Positions 17,747 to 25,261 of a stretch of DNA of 38,924 nt are shown here, piece by piece. The stretch covers positions 3,016,180-3,055,103 of the forward strand of contig NZ_ML123034.1 of NCBI RefSeq assembly GCF_003846185.1, given 5' to 3'. This DNA comes from Streptomyces sp. ADI96-02. GTDB taxonomy: Bacteria > Actinomycetota > Actinomycetes > Streptomycetales > Streptomycetaceae. Each line of letters begins with the position of its first letter. Positions within the stretch are counted from its first letter, which is position 1. Both the position numbers and the translations under genes were made by a program. Below the pieces are notes generated by a model. That model was given only the letters and a program-made list of their open reading frames with translations. It did not search any database and was not told the origin of the DNA.

Positions 17747-17772
17747 GGGGGCGACGTCATCGTCGCCCCCAT
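17747..17772 (-). terminator. Terminator between pyrE and the aldolase gene
   Basis: TGGGGGCGACG (17747-17757), loop TCAT, CGTCGCCCCCA (17762-17772): a perfect 11-bp stem downstream of pyrE. It is also only 49 nt upstream of the aldolase start, so the aldolase promoter must overlap it or the stem lies in its leader. Confidence 0.8.
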
Positions 17773-17837
17773 CTTCCCAGACTCTCCCTCCGGCTCCACC
17801 CCGCCCGGAAACCGCAGGTCACACCCTGTCGGGGCGG

Positions 17838-18383
17838 TCAGCCGAGGTCGAGGCCGAGGTCGGCCACCGCGTACACGTGGACGTACGGCAGACCGGCCCC
17901 GGCGATCGCCGGGGCCGCGCCGCGCTCGACGATCACGGCGACGGCGACGACCTCGCCGCCCGCCTCGCGCACCGCCTCGACGGCGGTCAGCGGCGATCCG
18001 CCGGTGGTCGAGGTGTCCTCCACCACCAGGCAGCGCCGGCCCTTCACATCGGTCCCCTCGATGCGGCGCTGCATCCCGTGCGCCTTCTGCGCCTTGCGGA
18101 CGACGAACGCGTCCAGGCTCCGCCCGCGCGCGGCGGAGGCGTGCAGCATCGAGGTGGCGACCGGATCGGCGCCCAGGGTCAGGCCGCCGACGCAGTCGTA
18201 GTCCAGTTCCGCGGTGGCGTCCAGCATGACCTGACCTACCAGCGGCGCGGCCCGGCCGTCCAGCGTGATCCGGCGCAGGTCGATGTACCAGTCGGCTTCC
18301 AGACCCGAGGAGAGGGTCACCTTGCCGTGCACCACGGCCTTGTCCTTGATCTGCTGGAGCAGGTCAGCGCGTACGTCAGTCAT
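17838..18383 (-). CDS. pyrE: Orotate phosphoribosyltransferase
   Basis: Converts orotate plus PRPP to OMP in pyrimidine synthesis. The 181-residue product carries the PRPP loop VEDTSTTGGSPL (121-132), the core GGLTLGADPVATSM (66-79), and RKAQKAHGMQRRIEG, which supplies the catalytic basic residues. The ATG at 18383 is preferred to the longer frame from 18425 because MTDVRADLL is the typical start. The upstream aldose-epimerase-like gene is 46 nt away on the same strand, so a two-gene unit is likely. Confidence 0.96.
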   Translation of the reverse strand: MTDVRADLLQQIKDKAVVHGKVTLSSGLEADWYIDLRRITLDGRAAPLVGQVMLDATAELDYDCVGGLTLGADPVATSMLHASAARGRSLDAFVVRKAQKAHGMQRRIEGTDVKGRRCLVVEDTSTTGGSPLTAVEAVREAGGEVVAVAVIVERGAAPAIAGAGLPYVHVYAVADLGLDLG

Positions 18384-18429
18384 GTCCACGAGAGTAAGCC
18401 GTGCCGGTCGGGCCCACCGCCGCACGCCG

Positions 18430-19224
18430 TCAGAGGCGCACCCAGCTCCAGGTGGCCGTCATCTCCAGCGGGTCGATCGGGGTGACCAGGCGCGGGGCGG
18501 TGTTCAGCCCGTTCGGCGGGCCCGACTGGGGCTCCACGCAGACCGCCTCGGCCTGCTCGTCGTAGATCACGACCCACTCGCTCCGGCTCTTCACCGTCAG
18601 CTCCAACTGCTCCGGCCAGGTGAGCCTCACCTCGACGCCGTCGGGCATCCCGAAGCAGTCGTCCCACGGACCGGGGCGCGGGTCGACGCGGTCGCCGGTC
18701 GGCAGGTGGTCCTCGCCGCGCTCCTCCTGCCACGCGGCGTCGAAGGCGAGCACGGCGTCCCGGCCGCCGAGATCACGGCGGAACCAGGGGTGCCAGCCCG
18801 CCTGGGCCGGGAAGGAGTCGCCGTAGGTCTCGACGGCCAGACCGAGCGTCAGGGAGTCCTCCGCCAGCTCGAAGGTCTGCGTCACCCGGCCCGGATAGGG
18901 CCACGGGGCGGCGAGGTCGTAGTAGAAGGCCGCCGTCGTCGCGTCCGCGTGGGCGGTGCGCCACGCCGTGTCGCGGCCGGTGCCGTGGATGGCGTGCGGC
19001 GGGGAGTTCAGCGGCAGTTCGTGCAGCGCGTCGCCGTTGCGGAACTGCCCGTATCCGGTGCGCCCGCACCAGGGCACCATCGGGAAGCAGCCGTACCGCT
19101 CGCCCTGGCGCAGCAGTTCGGTGGACCCGATCCGCAGACTGCCGATGCGGCAGCCGTGGACGGGGTCGACGGTCAACTCGGCGTCGCCGACGGTCAGCCG
19201 GACGTTCTCTTCGCTACTGCTCAC
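18430..19224 (-). CDS. Aldose 1-epimerase (mutarotase) family protein
   Basis: A 264-residue galactose-mutarotase-fold protein. Family marks are HGCRIGSLRIG, FPMVPWCGRTGYGQFRNG, the HAIHG histidine, GWHPWFRR and the C-terminal acidic stretch. It may interconvert sugar anomers or act on phosphorylated sugars. The specificity cannot be read from sequence. It starts at an ATG at 19224 and precedes pyrE by 46 nt. The pairing with pyrE looks positional rather than functional. Confidence 0.9.
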   Translation of the reverse strand: MSSSEENVRLTVGDAELTVDPVHGCRIGSLRIGSTELLRQGERYGCFPMVPWCGRTGYGQFRNGDALHELPLNSPPHAIHGTGRDTAWRTAHADATTAAFYYDLAAPWPYPGRVTQTFELAEDSLTLGLAVETYGDSFPAQAGWHPWFRRDLGGRDAVLAFDAAWQEERGEDHLPTGDRVDPRPGPWDDCFGMPDGVEVRLTWPEQLELTVKSRSEWVVIYDEQAEAVCVEPQSGPPNGLNTAPRLVTPIDPLEMTATWSWVRL

Positions 19225-19259
19225 CCGACGACCCTACTGGCCGCACCGACCTGGCGTGC

Positions 19260-20234
19260 CTACCGCCGACGCCGCAGCACCCGTCCCAGCACCACGGCGG
19301 AGGCGAGCGCGAGCGCCGCGGCCGGGGCCACCCAGCGCAGGGTGGCGCCCGCACCGGCCGAGTCCGGGGAGGGCACGGGGGCGTAGCGCCCGCGCGGGGG
19401 CGCGTGGTCGACCTCCTCGGCGCTGCGCCCGATCATGGTGCGGCGGGCGTGCGCGGCCTCGGCGGGCGGTTCGTCCGGAACGGTGAACTCCACGCCCGCG
19501 ACGGGGTCGAGCGCGGGCGGCGGCGCGGGCGAGTCGAACACGGGGCCGGAGTCCCGGCCGCCCGGATCGCCGCCGTCGCTCTCCTCTCCGCCGCCCTCCT
19601 CTCCGCCGGCCTCTTCGGCGGCGGCGCCCTCGACGTCGTCCGCGAGCCCCTCGGCTCCCGCGCCCTCCGCGTCGGCCCCGACGGCAGCGTCCCGCCGACC
19701 CGGCGGCTCGCCCTCCGGTCCGGCCGACTCCTCGCGCCGCCCCGGCGTCTCGTCGGGCCGCCCGGCCGGATCGTCGTCGTGCGCGGCCAGGGCCTCGGTC
19801 ACCAGTTGCTGCGTGAAGCGGTCCAGGAACCGGTGGGCGGCGGCGAGCGCCGCGCCCTCCTCCAGCTCCGCCAGCCGGCCGTCACCGCTCGCCGTGCCGC
19901 TGTAGGCGAGCGTCGTGCCGCCGTCCGCCGCCGTGAGGCCGATCGTCAGGGCCAGCTTCACCTCACCGGCGCCCCGGGCCGCCACGCCCTCCCCGGTCAC
20001 CGAGAAGCCCTGCCCCCCGGACGCGTCCGGTCCGCCCGGTCCGGTGATCCGCAGCTCGCCCCGGTAGGTGATGGTGTGGCTGCCGGCCCGGAACTTCAGA
20101 CGGCCCGCCAGCGGCGACGCCGACGCGCCGGCGTCCTGCTGGAATCCGGGTACGCAGCGGCCGACGCGCGCCGGATCGCCCAGCGTGCGCCGCAGGGCCG
20201 GGACCGGAACCGGAACGAACACCTCATGCTCCAT
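19260..20234 (-). CDS. Tail-anchored SRPBCC (CoxG-like) protein
   Basis: Residues 1-~165 form a START/SRPBCC-type lipid- or ligand-binding domain like carbon monoxide dehydrogenase subunit G: MEHEVFVPVPVPALRRTLGDPARVGRCVPGFQ, then alternating strands and a C-terminal helix HRFLDRFTQQLVTEAL. A long acidic, Ala/Gly-rich low-complexity linker follows (~170-275, many EE/DD). A single hydrophobic helix (TLRWVAPAAALALASAVVLG) ends in RVLRRRR, so the protein is probably anchored to the inner face of the membrane by its tail. No CO dehydrogenase genes are nearby, so the CoxG role is not implied. Confidence 0.88.
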   Translation of the reverse strand: MEHEVFVPVPVPALRRTLGDPARVGRCVPGFQQDAGASASPLAGRLKFRAGSHTITYRGELRITGPGGPDASGGQGFSVTGEGVAARGAGEVKLALTIGLTAADGGTTLAYSGTASGDGRLAELEEGAALAAAHRFLDRFTQQLVTEALAAHDDDPAGRPDETPGRREESAGPEGEPPGRRDAAVGADAEGAGAEGLADDVEGAAAEEAGGEEGGGEESDGGDPGGRDSGPVFDSPAPPPALDPVAGVEFTVPDEPPAEAAHARRTMIGRSAEEVDHAPPRGRYAPVPSPDSAGAGATLRWVAPAAALALASAVVLGRVLRRRR

Positions 20235-20303
20235 GGAAACCGAGCCTACTCAGACGCGGCCCGCACGTCAGCGCTTCCACCCGCCCCACGCCGCCGCGGC
20301 CCC

Positions 20304-20322
20304 GCCCGGCACACCGCCGGGC
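20304..20322 (-). terminator. Hairpin downstream of the spermidine-synthase-like gene
   Basis: GCCCGGC-ACACC-GCCGGGC, a perfect 7-bp stem 6 nt after the stop codon at 20328. Confidence 0.65.
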
Positions 20323-20327
20323 CCGGG

Positions 20328-21926
20328 TCAGACGTCCTCCCGGTAGCGCGGGTGGACCAGGGTGGACGGCGTCTGCTCCGGCAGCCGCGCCTCCTCGGCG
20401 GCCCGTGCGCCCTCGCGCAGCTCCCGCCCGCTCAGCGAGCGCAGCGCGGGCGCCGAGGCGGCCAGTCCCGGCGGCGGCACCGGCTCCGGCCCGGCGAGGA
20501 CGAAGCCCCAGTCCGCCGGGGCCCGCCCCTCGTCCGTGAAGCGGTCGGCGCCCTCGGCGACGCGCCGGAGCGGCCCGCCGACCCGGTACGGGCGGGTCGA
20601 CAGGCCGGCTTCCCGGACGGTCGCCTCCACCGTCCAGAACGACCGCGGGCGCAGCCGCGGCGGTCCGGCGTGCACCGCCAACCGCCCGTCCGGGGCCAGG
20701 GCCGCGGCGACCAGGCCGTAGAACTCGGCGGAGTACAGCTTGGTGCTGGCCGTGATCCCCGGGTCCGGCAGATCGCAGATCACCACGTCGTAGCGCCCGC
20801 GGTCGGCCCTCAGCCAGCTGAACGCGTCCGCGCCGACCGCCGAGAGCCGCGGATCGCGGTAGGCGTGCCCGTTGAGCCCGGAGAGCGCGGGGTCGGTACG
20901 GGCCAGCCGGGTGACGGCGGGGTCGAGCTCGACGACCGTGACCGAGCGGACGTCCGGGTAGCGCAGGACCTCGCGGGCGGCGAGCCCGTCGCCGCCGCCC
21001 AGGACGAGGACCCGCGCGCGGGGGCCGTTCATCGCCGGGTGCACCAGCGCCTCGTGGTAGCGGTACTCGTCGCGGGCGCTGACCCGCAGCCGCCCGTCCA
21101 GGTACAGGTCGAGCGAATCGCGGTCCTCGCCGGTCAGGACGACCTCCTGCACCCCGCTCTGCACGGCGACCCGCACCTGGTCCCCGTAGACCGCCCGCCG
21201 CGCCGACCGCTCGAAGTCGTCCACCAGCACGGTGGCGGTGGCCAGGACGGCGATCACCGCGAGGTTGGCCAGGACCAGCAGCCACCGGGACCGGGAGCTG
21301 AGATCGCGCCGGAAGACCCACAGCACCAGCGCCCCGCCCGCCGCCGCGTTGACCGCGCCGGTGAACAGGGCCCCGGTCAGCTGGCCCAGCATCGGCAGCA
21401 GCAGGAAGGGGAACGCCAGCCCGCCGACCAGCGCGCCCACGTAGTCGGCGGCGAAGAGGTCGGCCACGGCCCCGCCCGCGTCCTGCCGGTCGACGCGCTG
21501 GATCAGCGTCATCAGCAGCGGGATCTCCGCACCGATCAGCACCCCGATCGCCAGCGAGAACCCGACCACGGCGAACCGCGACTCGCCGAACCAGGCGAAG
21601 GACGCGTACAGCACGAGCGCCGAGGAACCGCCGATCAGGGCGAGAGCCGCCTCGATCAGCCCGAAGCCGACGGCGGCCCGGCAGCGCAGACGTTTCGCGA
21701 GAAGGGAGCCGATGCCCATCGCGAAGACCATCACGGAGAGCACCACGGACGCCTGGGTGACCGAGTCACCGATCAAGTAGGAGGCGAGCGCCACCAGTTC
21801 GAGCTCGTACACGAGACCGCAGGCGGCGCAGACGAACACGGCGGCCAGCACGAGGAGCCGTCCGGTACTCGGCCGTACGGGGAGCCGCGCCGCGCCCGCT
21901 CGCAGCGACACCTGCTGGTCGATCAT
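20328..21926 (-). CDS. Membrane-embedded spermidine-synthase-like protein
   Basis: A 532-residue fusion of about seven to eight N-terminal membrane helices (residues ~22-250) with a cytosolic Rossmann domain of the polyamine aminopropyltransferase family (~265-500). The latter has [15 protein letters not shown], the SAM-type loop [26 protein letters not shown] and the acidic catalytic region [10 protein letters not shown]. Whether it makes spermidine, or like several such membrane forms something else, is open. The ATG at 21926 is used although no ribosome site is evident. The DUF2617 gene lies 85 nt upstream on the same strand and is probably linked. Confidence 0.93.
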   Translation of the reverse strand: MIDQQVSLRAGAARLPVRPSTGRLLVLAAVFVCAACGLVYELELVALASYLIGDSVTQASVVLSVMVFAMGIGSLLAKRLRCRAAVGFGLIEAALALIGGSSALVLYASFAWFGESRFAVVGFSLAIGVLIGAEIPLLMTLIQRVDRQDAGGAVADLFAADYVGALVGGLAFPFLLLPMLGQLTGALFTGAVNAAAGGALVLWVFRRDLSSRSRWLLVLANLAVIAVLATATVLVDDFERSARRAVYGDQVRVAVQSGVQEVVLTGEDRDSLDLYLDGRLRVSARDEYRYHEALVHPAMNGPRARVLVLGGGDGLAAREVLRYPDVRSVTVVELDPAVTRLARTDPALSGLNGHAYRDPRLSAVGADAFSWLRADRGRYDVVICDLPDPGITASTKLYSAEFYGLVAAALAPDGRLAVHAGPPRLRPRSFWTVEATVREAGLSTRPYRVGGPLRRVAEGADRFTDEGRAPADWGFVLAGPEPVPPPGLAASAPALRSLSGRELREGARAAEEARLPEQTPSTLVHPRYREDV

Positions 21927-22011
21927 GCTGCGAACGCTACGTCACTGCGCCATTGCCGCCTGTCACCCACACGGGTGCAAGTGGCGCGCCCCCCGCAGAC
22001 CACCGCGCCGC

Positions 22012-22554
22012 TCAGGACCCACCGGCCGCCCCCTGGAGCGCGGCTGCGGGAATCCGCGCCCCCACCCGCGTACGGGTCACCACCAACTGCCCTTCCTGCG
22101 GGTACGCGTGCCAGGTGCGCCACCGCGTCTGGCCCTCGGTCCGCTGGGCGAGCATGGCGGTGAAGGCGTGGGGGCTGCCGGGGAACGTGCCGGCCAGTCC
22201 GTGCGGATGGTCGCTCACGAGCGCCAGCAACTCCTGTGCCCGGCCCGCGAACTGGCCTTCCGACAGCGTCTCGACGCGGGCGGCGAACTCGTACTCCCAG
22301 CCCCCGACCCGCTTCGAGACGCCGAGGGGGAGAGGGGTGCTGCTGCCCGGCAGGCAGGCGACGGTCTCGGAACAGACTCCGTCGCCCTCCCGCAGGAGCA
22401 CCTGGTGCGAGGCCCCGAGAAGCCTCAACTGGACGTCGGCGCCGCCGAGGTGGAGATCGAGGACGGCGAGGGCGGGCAGCGGTTCCCTGCCCAGCGTCCA
22501 GGCCAGGTCGGCGGCGCGGGTATCGGAATAGGCCGTCTGGAGGGTGGTGAGCAT
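22012..22554 (-). CDS. DUF2617 family protein
   Basis: A 180-residue cytosolic protein of unknown function. The start MLTTLQTAYSDTRAADLAWTLG at 22554 is typical of the family; an in-frame extension to 22755 is rejected as it is Pro/Arg-rich intergenic translation. Other visible features are LDLHLGGADVQLRLLGASHQVLL and the Trp-rich TRWRTWHAYPQEGQLVVT near the C-terminus. It usually sits beside the membrane spermidine-synthase-like gene, as here, which suggests a shared process. Confidence 0.87.
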   Translation of the reverse strand: MLTTLQTAYSDTRAADLAWTLGREPLPALAVLDLHLGGADVQLRLLGASHQVLLREGDGVCSETVACLPGSSTPLPLGVSKRVGGWEYEFAARVETLSEGQFAGRAQELLALVSDHPHGLAGTFPGSPHAFTAMLAQRTEGQTRWRTWHAYPQEGQLVVTRTRVGARIPAAALQGAAGGS

Positions 22555-22892
22555 GGGTCGGCTCCGCAAACACACATGGACACATGGACAGCGGACGCCC
22601 CCGCGCGATGCACGTGGAGGGAGGGGATCGCCCGATCTGGTCCAACTGGGGTCCGAGGGCTGAATGTTCTCTGCAACGAGGGAATCACGAAGTACGCCGT
22701 ACTCACAGCGTTTTTGCCCAACTTGACGCGGTTTCCATCCCCTCGGGGGCTGCACGGTTCATCTGTTCAACTGTTTTCGTCCGCACGGCTCGGACGTTCC
22801 GTGCGCGCGGCCCAACGGAAAAGCGTCCGGAGGGAGTTCACCCTCCGGACGCTCGCACGCACCGCCGCCGCCCGGGGCGGCCGGCCGTCGGA
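22555..22892. other. 338-nt spacer upstream of DUF2617
   Basis: It holds the terminator at 22823-22852 and presumably the DUF2617 promoter. A short tandem repeat (ACACATGG twice, ~22571-22588) lies 17-35 nt before the DUF2617 start. I see no gene. Confidence 0.5.
22823..22852 (-). terminator. Intrinsic terminator of the Gly/Cys-rich membrane protein gene
   Basis: GCGTCCGGAGGG (22823-22834), a 6-nt loop, CCCTCCGGACGC (22841-22852): a perfect 12-bp stem followed on the minus strand by TTTTCC, a rare clear T tract in this DNA. It is 41 nt past the gene's stop. Confidence 0.9.
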
Positions 22893-23177
22893 TCAGCAGC
22901 CGCCCCCGCCGCCGCAGGACGAACCCCCGCCGCACGAGGATCCGCCGCCGCAGGAGTGGCCGCCGGAGTGGCCCCCTCCGCCGCAGGAGTGGCTGCCGGA
23001 GGAGTGGCCGCCGGAGTCGCTGCCGGCCCACCAGCCGCCGCTCGCGTCCGCCCCTCCGCTCCTGCCCCGCCTCCGGGCGGAGTGGACGGTGGCGTCCTTC
23101 CGGCCCGCCCGCACCCGCGTCGTGATCAGTGCCGCCGCCAGTACTCCGCCGATCGCCACCGCGATGAACACGTTCAT
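22893..23177 (-). CDS. Small membrane protein with Gly/Ser/His/Cys-rich tail
   Basis: A 94-residue protein starting MNVFIAVAIGGVLAAALITT, one N-terminal membrane helix (residues ~2-20). A basic stretch (RVRAGRKDATVHSARRRGR) follows, then a disordered tail dominated by Gly, Ser and His with five Cys in a near-regular SxCGGG pattern. The final residue is Cys. The ATG at 23177 has GAAGGGCGGG upstream; the longer frame from 23324 runs into the divergent aminotransferase promoter region. The tail could bind metal or form disulfides or crosslinks. I know of no assigned function. A strong terminator follows the gene. Confidence 0.78.
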   Translation of the reverse strand: MNVFIAVAIGGVLAAALITTRVRAGRKDATVHSARRRGRSGGADASGGWWAGSDSGGHSSGSHSCGGGGHSGGHSCGGGSSCGGGSSCGGGGGC

Positions 23178-23317
23178 GACGTACACCCGCCCTTCGATCC
23201 CCCGAAGCGAGGTCCCCCGCCGCTTCCCGGCTTGCCGTGTGGCTACGAGATTCCCATGGCCCGCACGGACCAAAGCGGACTTGAGCAAGTCCAGAGCTTC
23301 GGCACAGGATGGCGTCC

Positions 23318-24487
23318 ATGACACAGGGACGACCGCTGCTCAACCACCGCCTCGCCGCGTTCGGCACGACGATCTTCGCCGAGATGTCCGCGCTGGCCGT
23401 GCGGACCGGATCGATCAACCTCGGCCAGGGCTTCCCCGACACCGACGGGCCCGAGGAGATCCGGGAGGCGGCGGTACGGGCGCTGCGCGCCGGCCACGGC
23501 AACCAGTACCCGCCCGGCCCCGGCGTGCCGGAACTGCGCACCGCCGTCGCCGCCCACCAGGAGCGCTTCTACGGGCTGTCCTGGTCCCCGGAGACCGAGG
23601 TCCTGGTGACCACCGGAGCCACCGAGGCGATCGCCGCCTCCCTGCTGGCCCTGCTCGAACCGGGCGACGAGGTGATCGCGTTCGAGCCGTACTACGACTC
23701 GTACGCCGCCTGCATCGCCATGGCGGGCGCGGTCCGCGTACCGCTGACGCTCCGCGCCCCCGCCTTCCGTCCGGACCTCGCCGAACTGCGTGCCCTGATC
23801 ACCCCGCGCACCCGGCTCCTCCTGCTCAACACCCCGCACAACCCGACCGGCGCGGTCCTCACCCCGCAGGAGCTGAGCGGCATCGCCGCGCTGGCGGTGG
23901 AGCACGATCTGCTGGTCGTCACCGACGAGGTCTACGAGCACCTGGTCTTCGAGGGCGCGCACCACCCGATCGCCGCCCTGCCCGGGATGCGGGAGCGGAC
24001 CGTCTCCATCTCGTCGGCCGGCAAGACCTTCTCGTACACCGGCTGGAAGATCGGCTGGGTGACCGGGGACGCTCCGCTGGTGGCCGCCGTGCGCTCGGCG
24101 AAGCAGTACCTGACGTTCGTCAGCGGCGGACCGTTCCAGTACGCGATCGCCGAGGCGCTCCGGTTGCCCGACGCCTTCTTCACCGGATTCCGGGAGGGCA
24201 TGCGGCGCAAGCGGGACCTGCTCGCCGAGGGACTGCGGAGCGCGGGCTTCCAGGTCCACGACCCGCAGGGCTCCTACTTCATCACCACCGACATCACGCC
24301 GTTCGGCGACGAGGACGCGTACACCTTCTGCCGGGCGCTCCCGGAGCGGTGCGGGGTGGCCGCCGTGCCGGTCTCGGTCTTCTACGACGACCCGGAGGCG
24401 GGCCGGAGCCAGGTGCGCTTCACGTTCTGCAAGCGCGAGGAGGTGCTGGAGGAGGCGGTGGAACGGCTGGGCCGGCTGGCGCCCTGA
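23318..24487 (+). CDS. PLP-dependent aminotransferase (class I/II, DapC/KAT-like)
   Basis: A 389-residue fold-type I aminotransferase. It has INLGQGFPDTDGP (33-45), the NPTGAV loop (175-180), VTDEVYEHLVF (201-211) and the PLP lysine Lys236 in SSAGKTFSYTGWKIGW. The C-terminal arginine region is SQVRFTFCK. Sequence character resembles methionine/kynurenine/N-succinyl-DAP aminotransferases; the substrate is uncertain. A kynurenine aminotransferase role is tempting given the tryptophan-degradation genes 10 kb away, but that is inference. The ATG at 23318 is preferred (CAGGA 8 nt upstream) over that at 23309. Confidence 0.92.
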   Translation: MTQGRPLLNHRLAAFGTTIFAEMSALAVRTGSINLGQGFPDTDGPEEIREAAVRALRAGHGNQYPPGPGVPELRTAVAAHQERFYGLSWSPETEVLVTTGATEAIAASLLALLEPGDEVIAFEPYYDSYAACIAMAGAVRVPLTLRAPAFRPDLAELRALITPRTRLLLLNTPHNPTGAVLTPQELSGIAALAVEHDLLVVTDEVYEHLVFEGAHHPIAALPGMRERTVSISSAGKTFSYTGWKIGWVTGDAPLVAAVRSAKQYLTFVSGGPFQYAIAEALRLPDAFFTGFREGMRRKRDLLAEGLRSAGFQVHDPQGSYFITTDITPFGDEDAYTFCRALPERCGVAAVPVSVFYDDPEAGRSQVRFTFCKREEVLEEAVERLGRLAP

Positions 24488-24492
24488 CGCGA

Positions 24493-24533
24493 ACGGCCCG
24501 GGAGCCGGTCGTGGTGACCGGCTCCCGGGCCGT
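24493..24533. terminator. Perfect 18-bp bidirectional terminator
   Basis: The arm at 24493-24510 (starting ACGGCCCGGGAGCC) is exactly complementary to 24516-24533, with loop GTGGT. It lies between the converging aminotransferase and YbjN genes. Confidence 0.9.
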
Positions 24534-24557
24534 GGCGTACGGGTTCGCGCGGGCCTG

Positions 24558-25103
24558 CTAGGCGCCCGCGGGCTCCTCGCCCTCCGGCTCGCCACCGGCC
24601 GGCTGGAGGCCGAGGCGCTCGACGAGCCACTTGTCGAACTCGATCGACGCGCGGACCCAGCTGACCGTCGAGGAGACGAAGTGCTCCAGGCTGACGCCGG
24701 TGCCGATGAGCATCTGCGCCTCACCGATCAGCCGGACCGAGCCCGCCTCGCCCTCCTCGCCCTCGTGGGCGTGGGTGTAGACCTTGGGCCACAGCGTGCG
24801 GCGGTTCCAGTCGTCGATCGCGTCCAGCAGGACGGGGCGCTGGTCGAGCGCGTGCGGGCGGTCGTAGAACGTGCGGACGGAGAAGACCTGCTGCTCCTCC
24901 TCGCCCCGGAACATGAAGTACGTCCGGAACTCTTCCCACGGCGCCGCGAGGTCGCCCTCGTCGTCGACGACGTACTTCAGCTCCATCTGGTCGAGGAGCT
25001 GCTTGACGAGGTCCTGGTCAGGGACGACGGGGCCCTCCGGTCCTGCCGCCTGCGGTTCGGGCTGGCCCCCGAAATTAGGAATCGAGGACGGATCGATGCT
25101 CAC
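24558..25103 (-). CDS. YbjN domain-containing protein
   Basis: A 181-residue cytosolic protein with the YbjN fold, related to type III secretion chaperone-like domains. It has a Pro-rich N-terminus, DLVKQLLDQMELKYVVDDEGDLAAPW, YFMFRGEEEQQVFSVRTFY, DDWNRRTLWPKVYTH, and the helix ending VSWVRASIEFDKWLVERLG. The Glu-rich tail PEGEEPAGA is probably disordered. The GTG at 25103 has GAAGGGAAA upstream; the extension to 25157 is not convincing. The function is unknown; YbjN in E. coli affects stress and motility phenotypes. Confidence 0.88.
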   Translation of the reverse strand: MSIDPSSIPNFGGQPEPQAAGPEGPVVPDQDLVKQLLDQMELKYVVDDEGDLAAPWEEFRTYFMFRGEEEQQVFSVRTFYDRPHALDQRPVLLDAIDDWNRRTLWPKVYTHAHEGEEGEAGSVRLIGEAQMLIGTGVSLEHFVSSTVSWVRASIEFDKWLVERLGLQPAGGEPEGEEPAGA

Positions 25104-25238
25104 CGTTATTTCCCTTCGTGCGGTTGCGGCCATCCTCCCCCATGGCGGGCGGGGCATGGCAAGCCCCGGCGGCCCCTATCCGCCACAAGCTGACACGCGG
25201 CCTGTGGCGGCGGGGTCCGCCGGGGTCGGGATCACGGT

Positions 25239-25259
25239 CCGCGACGGGCCGTGTCGCGG
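25239..25259 (-). terminator. Terminator of clpB
   Basis: CCGCGAC (25239-25245), 7-nt loop, GTCGCGG (25253-25259), starting 2 nt after the clpB stop codon. A second stem, CCGCCACA/TGTGGCGG, lies further downstream (~25180-25210). Confidence 0.7.
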
Positions 25260-25261
25260 TG

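Noticed and set aside
19260..20234. SRPBCC protein called as a true CO dehydrogenase maturation factor
   Set aside because: No coxSML genes in the window, and the long acidic linker and tail anchor are not specific to that role.
19404..22163. 919-aa plus-strand ORF opposite SRPBCC and spermidine-synthase-like genes
   Set aside because: Shadow frame; no recognisable motif, and both opposite-strand genes have clear domains.
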